From NCBI GenBank assembly GCA_001777455.1, contig MFDZ01000028.1, positions 3,932-29,069 on the forward strand: a stretch of 25,138 nt of DNA. Reading direction: 5' to 3'. Below are positions 1 through 5,906 of this stretch, piece by piece; position 1 is the first letter of the stretch; every line of letters starts with the position of its first letter. The notes below the pieces were generated by a model. It worked only from the letters and a program-made list of their open reading frames with translations, was not told where the DNA came from and made no database searches. A program made the position numbers and the translations under genes. This stretch comes from Candidatus Daviesbacteria bacterium RIFCSPLOWO2_02_FULL_41_8 (GTDB taxonomy: Bacteria > Patescibacteriota > Microgenomatia > Daviesbacterales > UBA10151).

Positions 1-1652
1 TTATAATCCTTAATCATCACTCCCATGCTTTTCTCGATTTGGATTTCCTTAATCTGATCCTGCAGGAAATGCTGGGTGATAGTGTCGTTGCCGATTTGCC
101 CCCTGGAACCACAGGCATTGTGCAAAAGAGTGCTGACAGCCTGTTGACTGACCCGGTCAAACCACTTTAAGTCATAGGCAACCTGCCCTCCTCTGGATCT
201 GGCTAATCCGATCCAACGCTCCGGACCTTCATCTTTTGTCATGGCCTGCATATATTTGTAAAAACCTTCCGGGTTATAATCTTCATTGTTGTAATCAGCG
301 CCAAAAGCATAGGATATTCCTTCAAATTCCACCCGTAACTCTTCTAACTCCTCATGTGTAATCGCCCCGCGCCGTTCCTGAACAGCCCCGGCTGCACCCA
401 AAGCTTTCTTAAAATTGATTAAATCCTGGTAAAGGTCGTCGGGCGATTTGCCGATGGAGCCGGTTCTTACCATTTGCAAAAAGGTATCAACTGCTGTCCT
501 GAATTGTTCCGGATTTGTAGCTGTAATCGTATAGTAACTGGCCCAACTGCTGGGACGCCAGTAAGTTTCCCTGCCCATTCTTCCGACTGTCTGCCGGTCA
601 GCTTCCGGCTCAAACTCCCCTTGCTTATATTCAGGCTGGGCAAAACCATACATAAAGCGTTCAATCCTTTGTTTAGCCCGGGTAATATACGGTTCATAGA
701 CATCCTTTAACCAAACTAGTTCAGGATTTGCTGTGGCAAATTCCGGATCCTCCCTTAGCAACCGGTAAACAGCTTGGCTGGCTGTTGTAGCCTGTTCTAC
801 TGCCTCGTTGACCAATCTTACTGTTTCATACAAAGGTTTGGCCGCCGGTGCCATCTCTTCATCTTCAGGTCTATTGGAAGGCATGCCGATAACATGGGTT
901 TGATAAACCGACTCTAATATTTTATCTGCGCCAAGAAGTAAATTTTTCCTTTTGGCTGCCCGGAAATAAATCAGTAATTTTTCTTCTATCTCTGCTCGAT
1001 CCTCTGGAAGAGTATCATCGCTTTCGGATTTTACTTTCAAGTTAGCAATTTCAAGTTTATGTTCTGCTGCGGTTTTACTACTTAAATACGCTTCATCTGC
1101 TTCGCGCTGATTTGTCTCCTTTTCTGATTCTTCCTTCGGAGGTGATCCCTCAGCCTCAGCCCTCATTGCCTCCTTGATCTCCTCATAAACTTTTCGCGGA
1201 TCAAAAGGATCTTCTTCGCCACGTTTTTGGCAAATCATGACTACATAAGCTTGTAAATCCTTATAGAGTTGATCTAAATAAGTACCGTTTTTCTCGCTGT
1301 ATATTTCAGGATTGCTTGTAGATAAGTCGCCTATTTTTACTTTGTATCTTTCATCATAAGACAGGGTTGTTTCCAGCCTAATAATCTCTCTGGCAACTGC
1401 CCTGCCCCTTTCCGGGCTGGCCTCCCATTCCGGTCCAAAGGTTGGCTCCGGCGCTCTGGGGCCCTCCGGAGGGGTTCCGCCGCCGCCAACAGGTACCCCG
1501 GGACCGACGGCCTGACTGACTGCTTGTTTGATGGCAGCAAGCCTAGCCCGATCTGCTTCACTGAGTCCCGATCCGCCGCTTTGTGCAGTAGGGCGTTCCA
1601 AAACAGCTGTTCTTCCTGCTGGTGCAATTTCTGTCATATTTTCTATACTCAT
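1..1652 (-). CDS. Large hypothetical protein, C-terminus cut by window edge
   Basis: An open frame runs from ATG at 1652 to the left edge without a stop, giving 550 complete codons. I do not recognise the family. Residues 1-80 are low-complexity and rich in Gly, Pro and Ala. From about residue 85 the protein is charged and probably mostly helical, with a very Glu-rich part around residues 150-230, then a better-ordered part rich in Trp, Tyr and Arg. I see no signal peptide, membrane segment or catalytic motif, so a soluble cytoplasmic protein is likely. It lies 264 bases downstream of the zinc-ribbon gene on the same strand, and both may be transcribed from the riboswitch promoter at 3540-3568. 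No Shine-Dalgarno site precedes the ATG. The start sits in the motif ACTAATTATG, shared with two other starts here. A second ATG six codons in is possible. Confidence 0.8.
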   Translation of the reverse strand, partial: MSIENMTEIAPAGRTAVLERPTAQSGGSGLSEADRARLAAIKQAVSQAVGPGVPVGGGGTPPEGPRAPEPTFGPEWEASPERGRAVAREIIRLETTLSYDERYKVKIGDLSTSNPEIYSEKNGTYLDQLYKDLQAYVVMICQKRGEEDPFDPRKVYEEIKEAMRAEAEGSPPKEESEKETNQREADEAYLSSKTAAEHKLEIANLKVKSESDDTLPEDRAEIEEKLLIYFRAAKRKNLLLGADKILESVYQTHVIGMPSNRPEDEEMAPAAKPLYETVRLVNEAVEQATTASQAVYRLLREDPEFATANPELVWLKDVYEPYITRAKQRIERFMYGFAQPEYKQGEFEPEADRQTVGRMGRETYWRPSSWASYYTITATNPEQFRTAVDTFLQMVRTGSIGKSPDDLYQDLINFKKALGAAGAVQERRGAITHEELEELRVEFEGISYAFGADYNNEDYNPEGFYKYMQAMTKDEGPERWIGLARSRGGQVAYDLKWFDRVSQQAVSTLLHNACGSRGQIGNDTITQHFLQDQIKEIQIEKSMGVMIKDY

Positions 1653-1738
1653 AATTAGTTATTGGTTGGAAACCGCCAACTCTAAATTATGGAGATAAAT
1701 CCAGTTTAGAGTTTTAGCTAACCAACTGTCAACCTTTC

Positions 1739-1807
1739 TAGGGTAAAGCGTGAAGGGGAAAGGGTAGAGAAAATTACTTCACCCTTAACGCTTGCCCCTT
1801 TACCCTA
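1739..1807. repeat. Quasi-palindromic repeat, GGGTAAAG family, copy 1
   Basis: The outer arms TAGGGTAAAG (1739-1748) and CTTTACCCTA (1798-1807) are perfectly complementary. The interior is a looser mirror of purine-rich and pyrimidine-rich blocks. A second copy lies at 3376-3447. It sits between two co-directional genes and could form a hairpin in the minus-strand transcript. There is no T-run on that strand to make it a normal terminator. Confidence 0.7.
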
Positions 1808-1833
1808 CTTTGCAGATCCTAACAGCTGCAAAG
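1808..1833. repeat. 8-bp inverted repeat next to repeat copy 1
   Basis: CTTTGCAG (1808-1815) and CTGCAAAG (1826-1833) form an 8-bp stem with a 10-base loop. On the plus strand it is followed by TTTT, like a weak terminator, but transcription across this gap is expected on the minus strand, where no T-run follows. Its role is unclear. Confidence 0.45.
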
Positions 1834-1876
1834 TTTTAGTGCTTGATTAAATTCTGAGAAAATCCTGACGGATTAG

Positions 1877-1906
1877 TTCGTAGTAAGTAGTTAGTAGCGG
1901 GTAGTA
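1877..1906. repeat. Low-complexity TAGTTCGTAGT-type repeat
   Basis: A run of near-repeats of TAGT, TTCGTAGT and TTAGTAG lies just downstream of the zinc-ribbon gene's stop. The same family flanks the four-helix-bundle gene at 3893 and the 3' end of yidC. Confidence 0.55.
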
Positions 1907-1916
1907 TGGAAATGAC

Positions 1917-3212
1917 TTAACACTGCCTTATAGCAGGACACTTGGGACATTTTTGTCCGCGCCTTACTACACTCCATATATATTCCCCGCAAGCTCCGCA
2001 TTTAATACAAAAATCTTTATCCTTTAAAGCCGTCGTTGTAATCGCACTTGGCATTACTGCGGCAGACTCGGTTCCCAAACTCACACCTCCCAATGCGCCT
2101 GTCGGACAACCCCCTCTGCTTTTCAAAAATGCAATCTCCGACCGGAAATCATCATTATCCCTGTTGAGGTAAGTTTGGGTTGACATATCTTTCCAGCTGG
2201 TATAGTTTTTTCTTAAATGTTCCCCGGCTAGCTTTAGAACTGTTTCTTCTATCTCTTTTACAACTGCCTTCTGGGTATTTTCATCTCCTATTTGATAAAC
2301 CTTTCCCCTGATAAACTCCAAAAGCTCACCGATACAGCTCTCCTCTTCCTGATCAAATATTAGAAGTTCATCAAGTCTTTTTATATCTGCCCTTATTTGT
2401 TCAACCGATCTTTGCTCCAGTGAACCATCTTTTTGTAGAAGTTTTATATCTTCTCTGCCGCGTATTGCCAGTATTTTGTCTAAAACATACTCAAAAGGAT
2501 TGGTGTCCGATTTAAGTAAAGCAGGATTTCTGACAATATTTGCCAATCTCTCCTGCTCGTTTTCTCCTGTTAATACTGCCTCTGGAATCCCCAAACCAAT
2601 CATCACTTGTCTGGCTTGTGCCTCAGATAAATCAGCTACGAGTGTCAAACCTCTTAAAATTTCTCCTTGGTCTTTCCAAGAAACCATAACCTGCGCATTT
2701 TTATGACGCAGTTCATATCCGCTCCAACCACTCGGACTCATCGTCACCGCATAAGAATTAGGCTCCGCAGACAACAGAAATGATTCAACTATTTTTGCTG
2801 CTTCCAATACCGAACCATTCCGTTCCTGAGAGGAAATTGCATCAACCACAGGCCGTCCGTTATTCCCAACTATTCTTTGAACGCCGCCAGCAACACCAAA
2901 TCTATTTAAATGCGGAATAACTGTTTTGGATTTTATAAACTCAACATTATAATCCCTGATATTAACTTCCAACTCTTTTGCGGCAAAATTTAATGCCTCA
3001 ACTAAGCTCTGGCCGGAGTATAAGGCAAAATTTAAATCATTATAAAAACGTTTTACTTCCAACCATAAAACAAAACCTGTTTCTTCATTCGACCTGGATT
3101 CTCTACCCAGTCCCGGCATCATATCAACTCTTTTAGGGGTCTGTAGAATAGAAATTTCGGGTGATTTAACTGAAGTTGGTAAATACTCTCTTTCGAGTTC
3201 TTGGAATGACAT
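1917..3212 (-). CDS. Hypothetical protein with C-terminal zinc ribbon, behind a cobalamin-type riboswitch
   Basis: A 431-residue protein of unknown family. The last 30 residues hold two CxxC-type knuckles (CIKCGAC near residue 403, CPKC near 424), as in a rubredoxin-like zinc ribbon that usually binds one structural zinc. The preceding 370 residues show no motif I can name. They look soluble and mixed alpha/beta at the N-terminus and helical from about residue 200. There is no signal peptide or membrane segment. The start is well supported by GCAGGAG six bases before the ATG, one of the few clear Shine-Dalgarno sites in the window. The gene is first in a minus-strand unit whose leader carries the riboswitch at 3331-3533, so its level probably responds to a cobalamin. 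That suggests a link to B12 use or uptake, but nothing in the protein itself shows this. Confidence 0.85.
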   Translation of the reverse strand: MSFQELEREYLPTSVKSPEISILQTPKRVDMMPGLGRESRSNEETGFVLWLEVKRFYNDLNFALYSGQSLVEALNFAAKELEVNIRDYNVEFIKSKTVIPHLNRFGVAGGVQRIVGNNGRPVVDAISSQERNGSVLEAAKIVESFLLSAEPNSYAVTMSPSGWSGYELRHKNAQVMVSWKDQGEILRGLTLVADLSEAQARQVMIGLGIPEAVLTGENEQERLANIVRNPALLKSDTNPFEYVLDKILAIRGREDIKLLQKDGSLEQRSVEQIRADIKRLDELLIFDQEEESCIGELLEFIRGKVYQIGDENTQKAVVKEIEETVLKLAGEHLRKNYTSWKDMSTQTYLNRDNDDFRSEIAFLKSRGGCPTGALGGVSLGTESAAVMPSAITTTALKDKDFCIKCGACGEYIWSVVRRGQKCPKCPAIRQC

Positions 3213-3243
3213 ATCGCTCCTGCAACGGGATTTTAAAATAGAG

Positions 3244-3295
3244 TCTAAGACGCTTGCGTCGCAAGGTCTTGCGAACTTGAGAGCAAGTTCTTAGA
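3244..3295. repeat. Fully packed cloverleaf palindrome
   Basis: Fifty-two bases split exactly into a closing stem TCTAA/TTAGA (3244-3248 with 3291-3295) and three abutting hairpins: GACGC/GCGTC (loop TT), GCAAG/CTTGC (loop GT) and GAACTTG/CAAGTTC (loop AGAG). Only the 8 loop bases are unpaired. Past a single mismatch the closing stem gains TAGA/TCTA. It lies in the untranslated leader between the riboswitch and the zinc-ribbon gene. Confidence 0.8.
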
Positions 3296-3296
3296 A

Positions 3297-3332
3297 TCTA
3301 GAGTCAAGAGTCTAGGAAAATAAATCTAGACT
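3297..3332. repeat. TCTAGAGTC-type repeat with 7-bp hairpin
   Basis: TCTAGAGTCAAGAGTC (3297-3312) recurs identically inside the flippase gene at 18937-18952. AGTCTAG (3309-3315) pairs with CTAGACT (3326-3332) across a 10-base AT-rich loop. The element overlaps the edge of the riboswitch expression platform. Confidence 0.65.
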
Positions 3333-3533
3333 TTAGCGACTAGCCACTAAGCGTGGTCGGTCTCCGGACTTATGACAGGGGTAAGCGTAAAGCGGAAAGG
3401 GGTAAGTTTTATTTTCTTTACCCTTAACGCTTCGCCCTTTACCCTAACCAATTACCGTTGCGGCACAGCCCAGGATTCGCACCTGGTTCCCCTTCTCTTT
3501 TCCTGTACCAGACGGTACAGGACGAGATACCAC
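3331..3533 (-). ncRNA. Cobalamin-type riboswitch
   Basis: Read on the minus strand, the core at 3492-3452 matches the conserved cobalamin aptamer: GGGAA, the arm CCAGG-TGCGAAT-CCTGG, then GCTG and CCGCAACGGTAA. The 3' signature AGTCCGGAGACCGACC is at 3370-3355. P1 forms from GTGGT (3533-3529) and ACCAC (3357-3353). P2 carries a perfect 9-bp arm (3501-3509 with 3514-3522). After P1, TTAG/CTAA closes a loop containing GTGGC, which can pair with GCCGC (3464-3460) as the L5-L13 kissing loop, with one wobble. The canonical AGCCACTG B12 box is not seen, and the P6 area is filled by a dispersed repeat. The ligand form cannot be told by eye. No intrinsic terminator follows, so translation control or another platform is possible. 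Confidence 0.85.
3376..3447. repeat. Quasi-palindromic repeat, GGGTAAAG family, copy 2, inside the riboswitch
   Basis: This has the same low-complexity mirror architecture as 1739-1807: GGTAAGCG and AAAGGGGTAAG blocks on one side, CCCTTAACGC and CCCTTTACCCT on the other. It falls between the riboswitch core and its 3' signature, where the P6 arm should be. Confidence 0.7.
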
Positions 3534-3539
3534 AGCCCA

Positions 3540-3568
3540 AGCATAGCTTGGGAATTATCAATTTTCAA
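3540..3568 (-). promoter_or_regulatory. Promoter of the riboswitch leader
   Basis: On the minus strand, -35 TTGAAA (3568-3563) and -10 TATGCT (3545-3540) are 17 bases apart. A start about 7 bases on falls at 3533, the first base of riboswitch P1, so promoter and aptamer support each other. The -10 lies inside a perfect hairpin, CCCAAGC/GCTTGGG (3536-3552). Confidence 0.65.
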
Positions 3569-3592
3569 GTAGCAAATAAAATAAATTGACCT

Positions 3593-3647
3593 AATAAGCG
3601 AAGCTTGAAAACTTCGTTTTAAAGATGAGCTTTCAAACTTGTTTATT
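3593..3647. repeat. AATAAGCGAAGCTTGAAA inverted repeat, copy 1
   Basis: The left arm AATAAGCGAAGCTTGAAA (3593-3610) is mirrored at 3631-3647 with one base missing. It is preceded by AATTGACCTAA (3584-3594), also found at 6639 and 11305. A near-identical copy is at 6664-6719. Confidence 0.75.
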
Positions 3648-3713
3648 AACCTAATTGATCTAATTTCTGAATAAATTTCAATGACCAATGTCTAATTAAG
3701 CCATTTTTAGGCC

Positions 3714-3781
3714 AATTAGAAATTAGTAATTAGAAATTAGAAATTAGAAATTAGAAATTAGAAATTAGAAATTAGAAATTA
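3714..3781. repeat. 7-bp tandem array, unit GAAATTA
   Basis: About nine head-to-tail copies of GAAATTA, one early copy altered to GTAATTA, end at the start of the promoter region for the plus-strand operon. There are no spacers, so it is a microsatellite-like array and not CRISPR. Confidence 0.85.
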
Positions 3782-3789
3782 TATACGTA

Positions 3790-3847
3790 TTGTCCCGAAA
3801 TGATCTCTTTTGAGCTTCTTGCCAACACTTTTTTCACGATGTATAAA
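3790..3847 (+). promoter_or_regulatory. Promoter of the T4SS-like operon with upstream motif
   Basis: -35 TTGCCA (3819-3824) and -10 TATAAA (3842-3847) are separated by exactly 17 bases. Just upstream are TTGTCCCG (3790-3797) and TTTTGAGC (3808-3815). The same two blocks precede the promoter at 20511, suggesting a shared regulator site. Confidence 0.6.
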
Positions 3848-3854
3848 CAGTTTA

Positions 3855-3870
3855 GAGTTCGTAGTTGGTA
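3855..3870. repeat. 16-bp direct repeat, left of four-helix-bundle gene 1
   Basis: GAGTTCGTAGTTGGTA here is identical to 4272-4287. The pair brackets the gene at 3893-4273. A partial further unit, TTCGTAGTAG, follows at once. Confidence 0.85.
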
Positions 3871-3892
3871 GTTCGTAGTAGTAAGCAACACT

Positions 3893-4273
3893 ATGACTAG
3901 CTTTAAGTTTCAAAGACTAAACGTATACCAGAAAGCCACAGTTTTTTGTAATCAAGTCTACGGTATTACGAAAAAATGGCCTAGGGAATATTCACTTGAT
4001 ATAACAAGCCAAATCAGAAGGGCTGCTTTATCAATACCTCTAAATATAGCTGAGGGAACAAGTAGGACAAAGAAAGATTTTAGTAGATTCATAGATATCG
4101 CCCGAGGCTCATGTTATGAATGTGTTGCTTTAGTCGAGATAGCTACAAGTCTTTCTTTAGTTCCAGATGAAACTAAAAGTAATTTATTTGCGAACTTAGA
4201 AGAAATTTCTAAAATGCTTGCTGGTCTAAAAAAATCTATTAATTACGAACCGAAAGTCAGTTCAGAGTCATGA
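3893..4273 (+). CDS. Four-helix-bundle protein (23S rRNA IVS / TIGR02436 type), copy 1
   Basis: A 126-residue protein with the family signature in the middle (IRRAALSIPLNIAEG, about residues 42-56) followed by a GS-x-x-E pattern. The family includes proteins encoded in intervening sequences of some 23S rRNA genes and is related to Avd, the partner of reverse transcriptase in diversity-generating retroelements. It is small, basic and usually pentameric, and is thought to bind nucleic acid. No reverse transcriptase or template/variable repeat pair is visible here. The gene is first after the operon promoter and ahead of PrgI. A 16-bp direct repeat flanks it, and the second copy overlaps its TGA stop. 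No Shine-Dalgarno site is visible. Family is certain from the motif; cellular role is unknown. Confidence 0.9.
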   Translation: MTSFKFQRLNVYQKATVFCNQVYGITKKWPREYSLDITSQIRRAALSIPLNIAEGTSRTKKDFSRFIDIARGSCYECVALVEIATSLSLVPDETKSNLFANLEEISKMLAGLKKSINYEPKVSSES

Positions 4274-4287
4274 GTTCGTAGTTGGTA
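4272..4287. repeat. 16-bp direct repeat, right of four-helix-bundle gene 1
   Basis: GAGTTCGTAGTTGGTA, identical to 3855-3870. Its first two bases are the last two of the TGA stop. Complementary low-complexity sequence (ACTAATAACTAATT) follows before the PrgI start, along with a small hairpin GGCGT/ACGCC around 4314-4326. Confidence 0.85.
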
Positions 4288-4343
4288 ATATCTTTCTATG
4301 AACAATTAACTAAAGGCGTGAAACGCCGTACTAATAACTAATT

Positions 4344-5402
4344 ATGGATAATATGCACCCGATTCCGCAAAACGTTACCTCTTTTCAGTTTAAGTTGATC
4401 GGGGATATGACTCTCAAACAATTTGCTTACCTTGCAGTGGGTTCCGCCATCGCCTATCTCATGTTTGTATTTTTGGCTCGTGATTATCCTTTGGCGGCAT
4501 GGCCGCTGATCGCTATTTCTGCTCTTTTAGGTGTAGTTTTTGCCTTTTTGCCGATAGGATCAAGGCCCTTAGACCACTGGTTGAAAGCGTTTCTTAAGGC
4601 TGTTTATTCTCCCACCAAAAGAATCTGGAAAAAAAACGGCAAAGCTTACAACGAAGATCCTCTGTTCGATAGCCGCCTGGTAATGTACTTGGCCGGAGTA
4701 AACCAGATAAGATCAGATAAAACCGGAGAATCGGAAAATCAGAATTCTGATATGCTGACCCACCAAAACACTGATACTCCGATCTCGTCTGATACTCCGG
4801 ATTCCCTGCCTACCAAGGAAGAATTACAAAAAACCGTTGAGCTGGCCCGTCAGGCGCAACAGTTGCAAATGAAGATTATTCAAACAGAGAGAACATTGTC
4901 TCAAATGAAAGACCAAGCTCAAAAGCCTGCTCCCATCCCGGCCGATTACAGCCAGCAGGTAAATAAAACCATGGCTAATTTACAAAACCTGATAACTCAG
5001 GCGTCTATAGTAAAACAACAAATCCAAACAGTTCAGGAAGGATCCCCATCCAAACCGTCAGCAATCACAGAAGCTCTTCTCAGGGAAAAAATTAAAGTGG
5101 TTGTGCCTGCAAAACTAAAACAGGTTCAAGTTGCCTTAACAACATTTCCGAATGTTATCAACGGAATTGTTAAAGACATCGGGGGCAACTATATAGAAGG
5201 AGTGGTAGCAGTCATTTATGATAAAGAGGGATTACCTGTCAGAGCTTTAAAAACCAATAAACTCGGTCAATTTACCGGCTCGACTCCGCTGCCTAACGGC
5301 ACTTATACTTTAGAGGTGGAAAAAGACAACTTCCGTTTTGATGTGTTACAGATAGAGTTAGCCGGCGATATACTGCCGCCATTACAAATAACAGCCAAAT
5401 AA
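4344..5402 (+). CDS. PrgI-family T4SS membrane protein with C-terminal regulatory-like beta-sandwich
   Basis: A 352-residue protein. The first 110 residues match the PrgI family: IPQNVTSFQFKLIGDMT at 7-23, two close membrane helices (about 27-45 and 52-72), then a basic stretch after PLDHWLKAF. PrgI is a small inner-membrane part of Gram-positive-type conjugation channels, usually encoded just before VirB4. Residues 115-155 are a polar linker. Residues 155-245 look like a coiled coil rich in Gln. Residues 260-352 resemble a carboxypeptidase-regulatory-like beta-sandwich (NGIVKDIGGNYIEGVVAVIY, then a GQF-x-PLPNGTYTLEVE pattern). The tail is unusual, as typical PrgI proteins stop near 120 residues. 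It may reach out of the cell or pack on the channel. ATG at 4353 is an alternative start. Confidence 0.88.
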   Translation: MDNMHPIPQNVTSFQFKLIGDMTLKQFAYLAVGSAIAYLMFVFLARDYPLAAWPLIAISALLGVVFAFLPIGSRPLDHWLKAFLKAVYSPTKRIWKKNGKAYNEDPLFDSRLVMYLAGVNQIRSDKTGESENQNSDMLTHQNTDTPISSDTPDSLPTKEELQKTVELARQAQQLQMKIIQTERTLSQMKDQAQKPAPIPADYSQQVNKTMANLQNLITQASIVKQQIQTVQEGSPSKPSAITEALLREKIKVVVPAKLKQVQVALTTFPNVINGIVKDIGGNYIEGVVAVIYDKEGLPVRALKTNKLGQFTGSTPLPNGTYTLEVEKDNFRFDVLQIELAGDILPPLQITAK

Positions 5403-5415
5403 ACAGTTCATAGTA

Positions 5416-5439
5416 CCTAGTACTTAGGAACTTAGTTAA
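5416..5439. repeat. Left inverted repeat of four-helix-bundle gene 2
   Basis: CCTAGTACTTAG (5416-5427) and CTTAGTTAA (5431-5439) are mirrored at 5847-5876 as TTAACTAAG and CTAAGTACTAAG, with one mismatch and a spacing difference of 6 bases. Confidence 0.6.
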
Positions 5440-5465
5440 GAAAAAAATACTAAAAACAAATTAAA

Positions 5466-5903
5466 ATGAAAATACAATCATATAAAGATTTAATCGTTTG
5501 GCAAAAAAGTATGTCGCTTGTAATAATGGTATTCGAGTTAACAAAAAATTTCCCCAGATCAGAGTTGTACGGCATTGTTTATCAAATTAGAAGAGCAGCT
5601 GTTTCGATCCCGTCAAATATAGCAGAAGGATGGGGGAGGAGATCAATTAGAGAATACCGACAATTTTATGCAATAGCTTATGGATCAGTATTGGAACTAG
5701 AAACTCAACTACTTATCAGTCAGCGATTGCAGTTTGGTGATAGCTTAAAATACAAAACCACATACCTCCTGCTTACTGAAGTATCAAAGATGTTACATGT
5801 CATGGCTTTTGATTTGAATCGAGAGAAATCAGAAACAAAGAAATTATTAACTAAGAACTATGATCTAAGTACTAAGCACCTCTCCTCTGGAGGCAAGATT
5901 TAA
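5466..5903 (+). CDS. Four-helix-bundle protein (23S rRNA IVS / TIGR02436 type), copy 2
   Basis: A 145-residue protein with the signature IRRAAVSIPSNIAEGWGRR near residues 41-59 and YGSVLELETQ further on. It is clearly the same family as the gene at 3893 but from another branch, so local duplication is unlikely. It lies between PrgI and the TraC-like gene and ends three bases before the latter's ATG. The last 20 residues look added on: their DNA (5847-5876) is the right half of an imperfect inverted repeat whose left half precedes the gene, and it also supplies the GGAGG that serves the next gene. The family is nucleic-acid associated; a function in this operon is unknown. Insertion as a repeat-bounded cassette is my inference. 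Confidence 0.9.
   Translation: MKIQSYKDLIVWQKSMSLVIMVFELTKNFPRSELYGIVYQIRRAAVSIPSNIAEGWGRRSIREYRQFYAIAYGSVLELETQLLISQRLQFGDSLKYKTTYLLLTEVSKMLHVMAFDLNREKSETKKLLTKNYDLSTKHLSSGGKI
5847..5876. repeat. Right inverted repeat of four-helix-bundle gene 2
   Basis: TTAACTAAG (5847-5855) and CTAAGTACTAAG (5865-5876) lie inside the 3' end of the gene, mirroring 5416-5439. Confidence 0.6.
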
Positions 5904-5906
5904 TCT

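Noticed and set aside
1808..1837. Intrinsic terminator (8-bp stem followed by TTTT)
   Set aside because: The T-run is on the plus strand, while the flanking genes are transcribed on the minus strand; reported only as an inverted repeat.
3455..3492. tRNA T-arm look-alike (CCAGG-TGCGAAT-CCTGG) on the minus strand
   Set aside because: No matching acceptor, D or anticodon arms; the following CCGCAACGGTAA and the distant 3' signature fit a cobalamin riboswitch instead.
3452..3688. Open frames on both strands across the riboswitch region
   Set aside because: They overlap a structured RNA and dispersed repeats, have no ribosome-binding site or recognisable protein features, and code composition is repeat-like.
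3714..3781. CRISPR array
   Set aside because: The 7-bp units are contiguous with no spacers, and no cas gene is present.
3893..5903. Diversity-generating retroelement, suggested by Avd-like proteins
   Set aside because: No reverse transcriptase and no template/variable repeat pair can be seen in the window.
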